Below are positions 42,127 through 54,073 of a DNA stretch of 64,000 nucleotides, one piece after another. The notes beneath the pieces are model-generated. The model was given only the letters and a program-made list of their open reading frames with translations, searched no databases and was not told where the DNA came from. The DNA is from Paramarasmius palmivorus (lineage: Eukaryota > Basidiomycota > Agaricomycetes > Agaricales > Marasmiaceae). A program made the translations under genes and the position numbers. Location: assembly GCA_037176845.1 (NCBI GenBank), contig JAYKXP010000020.1, forward strand, positions 620,001 through 684,000, in the 5' to 3' direction. Positions within the stretch are counted from its first letter, which is position 1; every line of letters begins with the position of its first letter.

Positions 42127-43556
42127 CTAAGGTGACGAGGGTATAACATCGTGGCGCCAACTATCAATGTCCTTGGCCTTGCCCTCGAACTGCTCTTTCT
42201 GCAATGGGGACTGGCCCTGCTCGTCCTCTATTTCGACCGATGGACGATGTACGAATGTGACGTATTGGGAGCGGATCATGAGAAGCTTGTCCATAGGTGA
42301 GGCTTCTTTAAAGGTTTGCGGAGGTGTCCATATCTCCAGGTCCAAGTCTGAATCGTAATTGTAACAGTCGACTCCTTTATTGGCCTCCTTCATGTTTGGC
42401 CTTCTTTCGACCTGATCCGCCTGGTCGCGAGTTTTTTGATCAATCATCTCTTTCTCTTTCATTTCCTTTTCCCACTCATCCTCTCCCTTACTACCTGCTC
42501 TCTTCACACGACCATAAAATTGTTCCTCTCTATTTGGGAACATCTCCATTGCAACATTGTCATCACCAAACTTGTTGAAAAGGTGTGCACCGTAAACCGC
42601 ATCAAGAAGGACATGGGAAGGTGCTGTGTCGGTATCGCCAGGGGTAACAATACATGCGTTAGGTGGAATATGCATTGTCAAGGCTGGATCGTACACGTCT
42701 CCATGGATGTAATGTACTGTCAGGATATCTTGTTGAGGTGGACAGTTAAGATGCAAGTCAGAAGACTGGATGATACCCGGAATCGGTGTCTGTCGGACTG
42801 GGTCAGGTAATATGTTGCCAGAAAGTGTGGCAGTATACTTACTCTGATATATACGTTTGTTCCTTTCTCTGACTGCAAGTGCAGTGTCTTGCTCAACAAT
42901 AACCCGTTGCGGGGATCATCTATGCTAGCATAGGTTTCGTCTGTTGCACGAGTTTCCAAGAGCCGATTAACGTACTTGAGATGAAGTGAATCAATATTGA
43001 TCAATGGCTTCGATTAAATATAACACGCTTACTGCAAGTCTTACCATGACGCACTATATGGGCTGCATCACATAGATCCGCACTGTCTCGAGTCCATATG
43101 CACACATGATCGCGTGCAACGATCCTGTTCACGAAAGCCCTGTCTCGCTGAAGTAGCACAGGCGCTTGTTGCGCAGCTTGGCAGCTTCAGGTCGATGAAA
43201 CATCGAACGTGGCTCGTTGGATGGTAGAAAATGGGAATATTGGTGGGAGCGTGAAGTGTGTTGGGGGTTGAGAGTGGGGGACCATCTGGATTAAGGGCAA
43301 TGAAACCAGGTTGGCCTGATACAGCGTAGGATGCATAGCGTAGCCAGGGAATCCAGTTATGAGCCGGGAGGCTCAAGGAGTGTAAAAACGTTTTGGGTAT
43401 GGAAAGGAGTGGTTTATCGGACCATCGTCGATTTCCGTGCGAGTTGATATCCTGAGTAGCATCTATAGCGTTAGATATGTAGAGCTCAACTGAGGAATCG
43501 CCGTACTGGAAAGGTCTTGTAGGATGAGGCAAAGTCTGAGGGGTGAAGAAGGCCAT
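42127..43556 (-). pseudogene. HNH-endonuclease-domain protein, probably frame-broken
   Basis: The start is probably the ATG at 43554-43556 (MAFFTPQTLPHP), with an in-frame ATG upstream at 43670. The HNH core is visible: RDRAFVNRIVARDHVCIWTR and then DAAHIVRHG (43.04-43.15 kb). After an intron ending near 42985 comes IDDPRNGLLLSKTLHLQ, which supplies the Asn and second His. A last exon ending at 42127 encodes a charged tail (EMKEKEMIDQKTRDQ). This arrangement fits the HNH proteins common in mushrooms, whose cellular role is not established. Between 43110 and 43200 the reading must change frame twice with no intron signal, so the gene is either decayed or affected by indel errors. The other exons look intact. 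Confidence 0.65.
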
Positions 43557-43711
43557 CTCACGGTAAAGACCAAGGGACGAGTAGACGTGACTGTGACACT
43601 GTGACGTCACATGCCCGAAATCCTTGTCTCGAGGGTGATCTGTAACTCCGATGGTGCGTATATATGGCATGCACTACATCAATACCAATGCTCGGTAAGT
43701 GTTTGAACGGC

Positions 43712-44120
43712 TGATTTACATGATAGCTAAACACAGACGGCGCCAATGAGCTAAAGCTGCCTTGGCGGCCCAGGTGGTAGTAGGGGTAGGATCAACGACC
43801 ATGTCCTCGAATGCATCCCAATCGTATTGAGATATTACGCGTTCTGATGCTGTAAAACTTTAGCTCAAGGTTAGCACGATATCTTGCAGTAGCGCAGAGA
43901 AGTAATTGATTTACCTTGAAATGTTTTTCAATGCGAGCTTGCGATCTGACCTGCTCCGGTTCGTTGCACGACTGAGTGAATCCGACTGCTAGTATGTTTT
44001 ATGAGCCAACGGAGCAAACGCGGAAAACAATGAGAGGAGTGACACACCAAGTACCAAATCCCAACATCAGCTAGTCACGGTCTTCCCTGTTATGCGCCTC
44101 GGTATTGCTACCAAAATTAC
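43712..44120. repeat. Duplicated segment, internally deleted copy of 39716-41320
   Basis: Bases 43712-43915 resemble 39716-39915 (shared strings such as CGCAGAGAAGT, CAATGA(A/G)CTAAAGC and the coding text SERV(V/I)SQY). Bases from about 43930 resemble 41120 onward (GAGCTTGCGATCTGAC). Thus the second copy lacks about 1.2 kb that holds the two small genes of the first copy. Both copies are on the same strand. Confidence 0.6.
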
Positions 44121-44372
44121 TTAGACATAAGAAACGTGCAAAAGACGGCTGGTCCAAGCGCCGAAATCACGCCTCTGTGTTCTTCACCAAGCAACTTTTG
44201 CTCTACCCAAGCGTCATGGAGGAACGAAGGCTTGCATCTGTAGTCACCGGATTTGTGGTGACCTCACATCAACACAGAACTCGAGATTGCATAGGTCATC
44301 TATTGGAGGAAGGGTCGAATCTATTGACTCGATTCAACGAAACGCTACATCGCAAATGTAGCTTTAATCGAT

Positions 44373-46280
44373 CTATGACCGCTCGCTTACTGTAGCACTC
44401 AGGACATCTCCTTTGTAAAGAGGCACAAAGTATTCCTTGAGTTGTACCTCCGACCTTAAACATTTACATTTAGCAAAGGAAGAACAACCTGAGAGGTCCG
44501 GAGAGACGTACCTTAGGTCAGTTTGACTATTGAAATCCAACTTGCGGAATACGTTGCCAAGTATCAGATACAGCTCACACCACGCCAAACTAGATACGAA
44601 AGTGGTATGAGTACCCGAGGCAAGTAAAAGTTATCCGGACTTACTTGATTCCAATGCAACTGCGGGGACCTTTTCCGAATGCGACCAAGTACCGATCCAA
44701 GGTATGATCCTCTAGCCATCTTTCGGGATGGAATCGACTTGGGTCGGGGAAGATGTCCCTGTTCATGTGGACAAAGGTGTTACCGATGGATACTACCGTC
44801 TAAAACGGCGTTCGTCAACCATCTCCGAGTGCTTATATTTAGATATACGTACCCCAGGAGGAACAGGGTGGCCAGCAATAACCGCGCCAGACTCTGGGAC
44901 TACTCTTGGCATTGGCGTGACAACTCCAAACGAAAGGCGCAGACTCTCCTTGATGACTGCAGTCTAATGCGGCAACACAAATCAGTCCAAAGAACGCTCT
45001 AGAGAACAGTTCACTTACCAAATAAAGGGAGTTTTTCTAGCCGTTCCAAAGGCATTGTGCTGTCTTTATCAGGCCAAGCAGTCTCCAGCTCTTGCACAAG
45101 CTTTTCGCGGAACCCGGGTCTCCCTAAGGAGGTGTCGTGTTCCAATCGTACACGCATTGCCCACAGTGTCACTTCCTGCGAACCGAAAGCCCATAGCTTC
45201 GGCGATCATCTGGTCCCTCGTTACCCAACTCGACTGCTTGACTTTGCCATCAATTCGTGAGTTCCTGAGGATAGTGTAAAACACGTTCAAATCGTCGGCC
45301 TCATCTCCGCCTTCGTATTGACGGGAATCGGCAATAGCACTGTCAACAAGCCTCTTCACATCTTCTTGCACTTCGAAGACTTGGTTTTGCTGCAGGTGAA
45401 AGATACACCGCTAGCCAGTGTGGGATACTGGTAGCAAGTCGTTGCAGATATGTCAGATGCCTCATGATCCAGACTATGCTGGTTGTCTCATGCATAGCAA
45501 GGATTGCGGGGTGTTCGAACGAAGGAAATGAGGTGGTATCGGAGCTAGTCCGAAGGGTATAGACCGTGATCACGTCCAGGGTCACAGACCGAAAGGCCCT
45601 GTTCATGTTGGCAGGAGAAGATTTGTGATTTCTGGTAAGCTGTGAGACGAGCCTGTCCACCTGTTTCAGACGTTCGTTATAAGCAACGCTGCTGCTGCTC
45701 GAGGAAGAAGAAAGGTACTGACGCGTTCCTGTATGATGTCTTCAAGTTTCAGAATGACCTTTCTCGAGAAATAGGACGAGAATAAGGATTTGAGGGCCGA
45801 ATGATCCTTTGGGTTAGATACCGCAAAGACATTGAGAGGGTAGACCGAATTGGAATGCGTTGCTATACAAGTTGGGATCCTTCGTCATCTTGTAGGAAGA
45901 GTTGTAGATATCGGCATAAGCAGCGGGATCGGTGAAATGCAACTGGCAGAAGATGCATCAATATTCGCGGATATAGCATCGAAGCGATGCATACCTCGTT
46001 GCGACCGACTCTGACAATAGGTCCTATACAAACAACTTCATGAGTATGATGGTTATGAGGAGCAAGAGCGACTTACCATATTCTTCATGGAGGTCCTGTC
46101 AGGTGAGAGAGCCAGCCACCGCCTACGATAATATCATAATACGCTCGATAGAGCCAAGTATGGCGGGCCAGTCGTAGGTCCCGGATACTGTTTCAAGGGG
46201 TCCGGACGGAGGAATTTCGCGAGGAAAAGCAACGCTGCTAGAACGAATGCTGCGGCAAGGGACGTTTCAAGTTGATCCAT
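44373..46280 (-). pseudogene. Cytochrome P450, decayed paralogue
   Basis: It starts MDQLETSLAAAFVLAALL (membrane anchor) at 46280 and ends VSATVSERS-like (LSATVSERS) at 44373-44375. The proline hinge KQYPGP, the I-helix AGSDTVGNACTIG and the heme loop FGKGPRSCIG (44650-44679) are present. At least four one- or two-base frame changes break it: about 46171-46180, 46094-46104, 45376-45388 and 45107-45130. P450s of this kind oxidise diverse secondary metabolites or xenobiotics at the ER membrane; the substrate is unknown. It is paralogous to the copy at 55615-57488, which lies in opposite orientation. Confidence 0.85.
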
Positions 46281-46888
46281 ACTGAAGGTGCAGTCCTTGG
46301 GGAACGGCACAAGTGGGTATCGTTGAACACCTATATATTCAAGGAAGTGAGAACAATACCCGCAGTCATAAAGAAATTCATACTAGATAGCGGCTGAGAG
46401 CGACTGAACACTCCTACGTCAGACGACGCGTTATATAGTCGCAGCTAACGCGTATCGCGGTAAAACGGGGCTTGGGAACGAATAAACGTGAGGCTTGATG
46501 CAATATCAGTTACGAAGGGTACATGTCAGGACGAGTCATCTAGGAAGCGAGCTGTTCAGAAAGGAACTTCTTATCAGCCCTGGTAAGACACTGAATTTAT
46601 GAGAGCGCCCACCTTCGTGTGATTTTGTACTACTTGCAGGCGCCGTTTGAAAAGAATGGTGTCCTTGGAGCAAGGAAGGAGGACGCATGCTCGTTTAGAG
46701 CTGTGTGAAAAAATTTCGATAATACAGGTTCTGGCGGGACGTTAGTGAGGACGTATCAGAGCTTTTGGATTTGGTACCTTTGAAAGTTTCCTTGGATGAA
46801 TCCCAAAAAAATTACTGTCAAAAAGCCTGAGGAGAATTTTTACTAGAAGTCCTATCCGGTGTATAAAGCAAAGAAATAGGCTTGGTTC
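46281..46888. other. Spacer
   Basis: This is the 5' flank of the decayed P450 on one side. I see no further gene, repeat or RNA feature. Confidence 0.4.
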
Positions 46889-47504
46889 GTGATCAAGGCA
46901 AGAGGGAGATTCAGAACCCGAAAATTGGTCGCGGTTTCCCACCACGTACGGTTCACCACCAAACGCTGGGCCGTCGCTGGCTCTATTGGGCTCAACCATC
47001 TGGATCCAAAAACAGGATACTCTGAACATTCAGCATCGCAGTCGAAATTGGTCGAACTTGGACTTTCAGCGTTTCCGGATTCGACGTTCTTTTGGAAGAA
47101 AAGGCTTGTGTGTGGTGATACAGTAGGATACACTAGGTGCGTAGAAACAGACTTTTTTGTCGGATTCTGCCTCTTACATTGTAACCAGTAACGCAGAAAT
47201 TTGGGAGAACGAAGACACCGATGATTTATGGGATCATGTTCACCTAAACGTGAAGTTTTACGTTCAAAGACCTTCATCTTTTGGCACACGCAACCGTGCT
47301 GAGGAAGACATCCTTTTCTCCCTTCTGGATATCGCGACAATAATTGAAGAAGAAACTATACTGAAGCTAGACGGGGGCCCCACGTATGTCGAAGTGAGCA
47401 TGTGGTGTGTAATTTATCTCATTTGTTGGGCTAGCGCTAATATGAATCATCGCTCATAGGTAAAAGTTGTTCTTGCACAGGACAGCTGTCAAGCAACATC
47501 CTGA
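46889..47504 (+). CDS. Unknown gene, last three exons
   Basis: An open frame from about 46889 has no ATG at its start and probably continues from an upstream exon I could not find. A 52-nt intron (47137-47188) and a 66-nt intron (47394-47459) join in frame to WENEDTDDLWDHVHLNVKFY and then KVVLAQDSCQATS, ending TGA at 47502-47504. The splice-consistent frame supports real coding sequence. Acidic and Trp-rich pieces are visible but no domain is recognised. A long open frame on the opposite strand is probably a shadow. Confidence 0.35.
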
Positions 47505-47976
47505 GTCGTATTTGTTCCTCTGGGATATCAACATTTCGATGGTTAATGCAACCTAACAGGTATGATGCTTGAACTTGTTCACAGCGCCGCTCACCACGTT
47601 GACTATGAACTCTCAGTGCTACAAACTCGCATAGCACGTCATCTCGTGCAGATATCACAAGGATATCATACCGAGTACATTATACGCTTTGGTTTTACAC
47701 CATATATCGAGACTGGGTGAAGCAAGACCGGAAGGAGATGGATAGAGAAAGACCCAGGAGGTGAGAATCTAGTACGCTCGGTCACTAGTGTCATGTTCGT
47801 TGGTATTCGTGGACATCACTCTGACTCAAACCTTAGCGACGCCGTTTTTCGCCTCTTGGGCTATTTGTCAGCTTGGCCACGTGAATCGCATCACCGGGTT
47901 TGAAGATAGCTTTGAAAATCCAAGGCTTGCTCTTTACTGCCATCATCTGAAATCTGATTTCATCTGGAACGTCGGA

Positions 47977-49262
47977 ATGGAGGTCTCAGCACCGTCATTG
48001 CCAATTCTTCCGCTCGAAATCATCGATGTCATCATCTACCATTGTCGCTATGACAAAGACACTCGCCGAGCCTGCAGTCTAGTCTGCAAAGCTTGGCTTC
48101 CCTTCAGTCGCTTCCACCTCTTTCATCATCGCGTCGTCCCTATCCCCACCAGACGAGATGCCACGCGCCTCTGTGATCTACTCCGTTCGCCCCATTGCAC
48201 AATCGTGGCATGGATACACACAATCAAACTCTTTGTTGATCCAGTTGGCGACCATCACCTATGGATAATCGACACCCTCCGTCTCCTCGTTGACAAGAAC
48301 GTGCGGATACGGAAGCTCATCGCCATGTGCCGTGGGCTGAAAGACATGCAGGATACCAAGTATTTCAGCCTACTACGTGCGTTAGCGGGTGACACCATGA
48401 CCTCGCTGGAGTTGTATTGGATTTCGCCCATCGGAGCGAGCTTCTTACCGAACGCATCCGCGCCAGTCAAAGGCATCCTATTACTGTCACCGAGGCTGAA
48501 GCATCTATCGCTCACCGCCGGGATCCATTGGATTGGTGAGGAAGCGTTGCAGCTAGAACAGTTGTTGGCGTATTTGCCCCCTCAGGTGCTCAACCTGTCA
48601 ACGCTTTCCATTACAATGCATTGCATGGATTTCGTGTTGGACTGGTTGAGCAAAACCATGGCCTTTCCCTCGCTCACTCACCTGTACCTTCGGTTCAAGG
48701 ATGGTTTTGACGTCGACGTGTTGCAGAGGTTTTTGGACACATCTGTTCGAAGCGTGAAGTGGCTGTTTATTGATCGGGTATTGGACGAATTGGATCCGAT
48801 GTTCGACAATGAAGAGGAATTCATGCCATGTACGCGTCTTACTGTTGCACTTCTCCGCCAACGAGTTATTGACTCCACCATTTCACAGGTCTCAACCTAG
48901 CTAATCTCACACATCTTCAATCTATCCAACTATCTTTCCCAGATCACCGATACTTCATTCGGCCGATTATTAACATGGTCAGATCGATCCCCCCAGTAGC
49001 TCGACTTACCTCAATTGTACTCCTCTCGGTGTATACGGAGGGACAACCTATCGAGCAATTGTTGGATCTCTGGATAGTTCTCGATGCCTTCCTAGCCTCA
49101 GATTCACATGAGGCCCTGCAGCAAGTGGTGGTGAGACCGCAGCTGGGACCATACTTCGGGAAGTGTCGGGAGAAAGGCATATTGGTTGATGCGGAAAACC
49201 GATATCCCTTGAAGAAGAGATGGGACGTGGCATGTGCAAGGGCGTATAGTGATAGTTATTGA
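47977..49262 (+). CDS. F-box-like protein
   Basis: Two exons (47977-48829 and 48889-49262) sum to 1227 nt, giving 408 residues. The start ATG at 47977 precedes the F-box-like segment LPILPLEIIDVIIYHCRYD, then ACSLVCKAWLPFSR. The rest contains Leu-rich stretches (LSPRLKHLSLTAG, SLTHLYLRFKDG). This layout is typical of the greatly expanded F-box families of mushrooms, thought to act in SCF ubiquitin ligases; the target is unknown. The donor GTACGC at 48830 was chosen because it alone joins in frame to LANLTHLQSIQLSF. The unspliced message would end early at 48898. An upstream in-frame extension lacks supporting signals. Confidence 0.82.
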
Positions 49263-50853
49263 TATGAGGTCTGGAATAAGATAGACAGACGATCAATTGT
49301 ACAAGTACAAGTACTGAGCACATCTTAATCTACCGTCAATGAGGCGCGTTACATCCAAATCCCAGAGTCCTGGGTTAGGGTTACGCTCCTCCTTCCGCCC
49401 CTTTGTCCATGGACATTCCAAAACATCGGCAGGGTTCAAGCTCAAGCTCGAGGCGAGGCAGAGTCATGAATTCGCAGTAAAAATACCCATGATAGGCATG
49501 GGTAAGTACTTTCTCCTTTGGACTACTCAAAATAACTTGCTGACCCTCATGTTCCTGAATCACAGTCTCTTTGAGCTCTAGTAGTGGACTAGATCACGAT
49601 TGCTATGTAGCCAATGTCTCTTGCAGACTCTATTTGACGGATGCGTAATTTCAGTCCCAAGACGAAAGGAGAGATTCGTCATCGAAAACTTCCCGTGATG
49701 TGTGCAAGCCGCATGGTGAAGCGTATACTGTTTGTAAGAATCCTTGGCAAACTGGTACGTTCCAGGTTGCATGAACTCGATCCTGTATTGACGAGCGTGT
49801 TATGCAGCGAGCGACACTCCTCTGGATCGACGATGTCCTTAATACCACCGAACCAAGCCCCGAGCAAGCTTTAAATAGGCTGATGATCGAGTCGTTCCAT
49901 TTCCGTTAGCATGATGCATGGTGGTACTACCTGCAGCTCTCGAGGCTGGTTGTGGCCCATAGGATGAGGAATCCCGGTGTCCAGCAGCGTTTCCTGCTAC
50001 TACTTCGCTCTTCAGATGTGTCTGCTTCTGACATGCCACATGTAATATTGAATGCCTTCCTGCGCTAGCCGTAGTTTATACAGGAACGCATGCCATCGCG
50101 CACCCTGGCCCCTTGAAGTTCTGGTCCTTAGGGTAAAGCTTTGTGGCCAAGAAGTCATCGATGCATTATCACGATGGTGAACTGCCCAATCTAGTCCAAA
50201 AGCCTTCATTTTCGTCAACAAACCTCGCCATTCTAGATTGTTCTCGCACGTTCCCGTCACCATACGAACGTCATTATTGTTCGCATCCGAAATCGTAGAC
50301 GTCTTCAAGTTCAAAGTCCGCAGAGATGCGTCATATACACCTACTCCATGGCATCACTTCAAAAATCAACAAGTCTAAAAGGCAGAATAAGTTGGAGACT
50401 GGGAACGCAGACCTTTCTCGTCCTTCGTCATCCTCGTGACGGCCGTGGCAGTCCGGTCGATGGATTCACGTCTCAGTCAGGATGAGATCGCGTCGGCAGA
50501 AGGCCAAGATAGAAAGGCAGATCGCCAAAACGTTTTCTGAACTCAACGTCGGCTATTTCGGTATAGTCGTGCCTATCTCTGGTCCTGCTACATAAATCAT
50601 TTTCCTGGCACTCTCGTACATTCCAAATGGTCGGAACCATCAGCTTGGAAGTCGCAAGGCGGAAATGGCGTCATCCATCGAGTTTGGGAGTGGCGCGCGA
50701 TCACATGCAAGACGGGGGCTTCTCGATCATCACCATTCGTCTTGAATGAGCGATCGTTTGCATCATCAGTCAGATGCATTTCGCGGTCAACCAGGGAAAA
50801 GTCTCGTGTTGCGCAGTTATGAGACATTGCTCCCCTTGGCTATTCATTTGGCC
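49263..50853. other. Long intergenic region upstream of the fasciclin gene
   Basis: No gene can be supported. A minus-strand stretch at about 50020-50310 stays open with some coding-like text (LEWRGLLTKMKAFGLDWAV) but lacks a start and splice signals. A two-unit telomere-like string GGGTTAGGGTTA occurs at 49372-49383. Confidence 0.35.
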
Positions 50854-50859
50854 TATAAA
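50854..50859 (+). promoter_or_regulatory. TATA box of the fasciclin gene
   Basis: TATAAA lies in GCCTATAAAAGGACC, 45-50 bases upstream of the ATG at 50904, the expected position for a strongly expressed fungal gene with a short leader. Confidence 0.6.
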
Positions 50860-50903
50860 AGGACCTGGATAGCTTTGGGTATTTGCGTTCCCCCATCTCG
50901 GCC

Positions 50904-52337
50904 ATGTATTTCCGCTCCGCCCTCCTCGCCTCCTTCATCGCAACGAGTGTTGCCCAAAGCGACCAGCTCGCAACCATCGCGCAGGCCCTTAATGCCAGTG
51001 GTCTTACTGGTTTCTCAGGGTTATTGCCCACCTTGAATTCTTCCACCACTGGTCAAGCGCTATTCCAGGAGCTTCTGGGAGGTGGCAACTTCAGCCTCTT
51101 TATTCCGAATAACGACGCTTGTGAGTAGCTGAGCTCATTTACCCCGCGTGGAGCGCACCTGACCTTTCATTCCAGTGGCTGCAGTTCCTCAAAGTGTCGC
51201 CAGTGATGGCGAAACTCTCGCAAAGATTGTTTCATATCACGTACTCCAAGGCAACTTTACTTCAGGCGGCAGCCTCACCAGCGCAACTCTTCCCAATGTT
51301 ACCATAGGCCGCACCGCTCTCAATGATTCTCAGTTCGTTCAATTAGAAGGGAACAAAAGTCAGGTATTGGTTTGGGGTAAGAACTCTGAAGGTCGGGTTC
51401 AGTTCCTCAATCAGCCGTAAGTGATGCATCCTCCATTTGCTCCCGTACCCACGTTTTGACTCACGTCGACAACTAGAAATACTACCACCGTCCAAAGTGA
51501 AAGCCAAGTGGGCGGATTCGGCATCTATCCCATCAACCACGTCCTCACTCCGCCTTCTGCCTTTTCGCAAGCCGTCACTGGCAACAATGTCAACTTTTCG
51601 GTTAACGCTCTTCTCGGTATCTTGAACAGCACTCAGTTCACGTTGCCCAATGGCCAAAATCAGACTTTCACTGAATATCTCGATAGCGATGCTGTCAGGG
51701 GATTCACCTTCTTCGCACCCAACGACGCTGCAATTCAGGCTGCTGCTTCGACGTTACAGACTCTCGGGAGCAATGCTACAGCACTTCAGATCGTACTCGG
51801 TAACCATGTACGCCTCGTTTCCCCAAAATCCCTCCGCCATCCTTCTCATTGACATTGAGTTAGATCATTAATGGCACTACTCTTTACTCGACTACTTTGG
51901 AGAATAGCACCTCCGCTGCTGGAGAACCTCTGAATTTCCTCACCAACTCTTCCGGGACCTTCGTCTCAAGCGGTAATGTTGCATCCGCGCAAATCGTCAA
52001 CACCAACGTCCTTCTCAAGAATGGCGTCGTTCACATCATCGACCGTGTCCTCGCCAACACTGAAAGTAACCCCGAGGCTGCTTCCTCAGCGTGAGTAACG
52101 ACATTATCATTTATTGCATCTGCCTGAACACGTGTGATTTACAGGGCTAGCGGAGCTGCCGAGACCGCAACGAGAACCTCAAGCGAGAGTGGTCCCTTAC
52201 AGACTTCCCCAGGCAGCGGAGGTAACGGAAGTGAAGGAGGAGGTTCGAACGGAAATAGCGGCGCTCTGAGCGTTGTTGTTAGAAAGGAGATGCTGGGCGC
52301 TATTGTTGGCATGATCATTCTCGGTGCTTGCCTCTAA
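50904..52337 (+). CDS. Fasciclin (FAS1) repeat protein, secreted and probably GPI-anchored
   Basis: Five exons (50904-51120, 51176-51416, 51477-51807, 51864-52090, 52145-52337) sum to 1209 nt, giving 402 residues. A signal peptide (MYFRSALLASFIATSVAQ) precedes two FAS1 domains. The first runs from about residue 20 with FSLFIPNNDA and a YHVLQG H-box. The second carries FTFFAPNDAAIQA and ends VLLKNGVVHIIDRVL. A Ser/Gly-rich linker and a C-terminal hydrophobic helix (MLGAIVGMIILGACL) suggest a GPI attachment signal. Many NxS/T sites predict N-glycosylation. FAS1 proteins mediate adhesion and cell-wall contact in fungi; the binding partner is unknown. A TATA box and short leader suggest good expression. 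Confidence 0.93.
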
Positions 52338-52889
52338 AAGAATCGTGTATGCTTCATGCTTCATTTACGCTCACGACCATTTACTGTTTACTTTGATGAT
52401 CCCTTTGGACCTGTACAGACACTGTTGTTATTGTAGCTATTGGGGTGTTTTTGCTTGTATTGGAATGTTGTAGTGCCCCCTTTTCTGTACACCCACGCAA
52501 ATTCCATTCCTGGACAAATAGCAACCCGGTACACATGATGCCCGAGACATGAACAAGTATATATTCACGACTACTCTGCAACTCTTCAAAATGCTGTTAA
52601 TAGCCCATGTATTTTCGTCTCTTGCGGAGTTTCTAATCTTACATTTGCTACGACCAATTATCCAATAGTTAAAACAGCCCACATATGTCTCTCAACATTC
52701 TCCTGCTTCACCGTGTCCTCGTTGTTGCTTCCTTATTTGACGACTGCCAACTAGAGCTCATATCGTGATCCTCTAACCCCGATTCCAGATCATGCTCATC
52801 TTGCGTCGCCATCATACTAACATGTAGTCTCCTCGTTGGCGAACTGCCAATAGTCTGGATCTGAGCTGGGGCAAGATTGGTCGAGATCG
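52338..52889. other. 3' intergenic region between convergent genes
   Basis: The plus-strand fasciclin gene and the minus-strand membrane-protein gene converge here. I see no gene; the region should hold both 3' ends. Confidence 0.45.
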
Positions 52890-54073
52890 TCAACAGATCA
52901 CTTTGATTCGCCTTTTGCTAAATAGCGAAACAAGCTTTGTACGCACGGTGATCGCTGTGAATGTGATGCCCTGAGATTACATTAGACAAAGGTACCGAAT
53001 AGTGTAAAGTGAATGGGGAACCCACCACAATGGGTACGACCAACGTAAAGAATACATACTGGGCATCACTCTGTACAAGAAACAGGCCGAGAAGAATGCC
53101 TTCTGCGAGTAACTGCAGCACAGCGGATTCGACTAGTATTCTCATGAAGGGTATGAGAATAGAATGTGTGACGCTGTAGGGACACGAGCGGCGGTGTGTT
53201 GACCATATACGGTATGCGAGCAAGCCGGTAGAGATGATGTTGGTCCCGACAGTAAGAGAGTAGAATGAGGTGATGAAGCTGGGCGTTCGAGGGTCGAAGA
53301 TGCCCTTGTTCCAGTCAGCATGAATGAACGAGGCAGGGACACAGTATCCGAGAACTACGGACGGGCAGCGCGGTCAGGGCGAGTATACTCAAAGAAAATG
53401 AGTGGGAGAACTTGCCTATTTGGGGAATGAAGATGATGAGAAGTAAGGAGACAATTTTCCAGCTTTTGTTCCAGAGAACCCAGCATCGGTAAATCTATGG
53501 AGAAACGCAAATTCGGTGTGAATTTCAAGACTGCTCCGTGGGGTTCGCACAGAAAGAAAAGGCCACTCACTGCTGCACCGCTCCCTAGAATTTCTTGGGT
53601 GACATACAGCGAGGTGAGCAAGATGTTATCCCAGCGTGCCACTGGGATCACCGAGTTGTTGTTCTTGTCGGCGTAATCTTTGAACAGACGCCAGGCACTC
53701 AAAGTTAGATGTAGAGTGGATATCAGGAACATGAGGGTTGACATAAGGAACATCGGCTATACAGCAGTATGGTTAGAATGATAGCAAGGAAAGAGGTTCA
53801 CAGAAACACACATTGATTCGGCTTTCGCGTCGAGATACATGAGGAAGGGACTCCGAGAAGATGAAGTATAGCGCGACGCAGTAGATGCAAAAGAAGAATC
53901 CTGGATATTACGAGAGTCAAAGACGGCAGTAAAGTGGGAGGCAAAGTATACAGACCGAAGCCGACGCCCTATAGAATTCAATCAATATCAGACCTTGCGA
54001 GATAAGAAGCACTAGATTAGTTCACCTCGACCCATAGTGGAAGGAAGGCCGCCAGCTGTGGTCCCATAGCCAT
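52890..54073 (-). CDS. Multi-pass membrane protein of unknown function
   Basis: Seven exons (54026-54073, 53956-53968, 53812-53900, 53571-53756, 53416-53494, 53026-53354, 52890-52970) sum to 825 nt, giving 274 residues. Six or seven hydrophobic helices are visible, for example FFFCIYCVALYFIF, MFLMSTLMFLISTLHLTL, IVSLLLIIFIPQIVLGY and LVPIV-type segments near the end; the C-terminus is basic. Mushrooms have many such small polytopic proteins without known role; a receptor-like function is speculation. The second exon is only 13 nt. The intron between exons 5 and 6 (53355-53415) starts with GC instead of GT, although all other signals and the frame agree. Confidence 0.8.

Noticed and set aside
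46852..47340. Long minus-strand open frame of 162 codons
   Set aside because: It overlaps the plus-strand exons joined by two good introns and has no motif; most likely a shadow.
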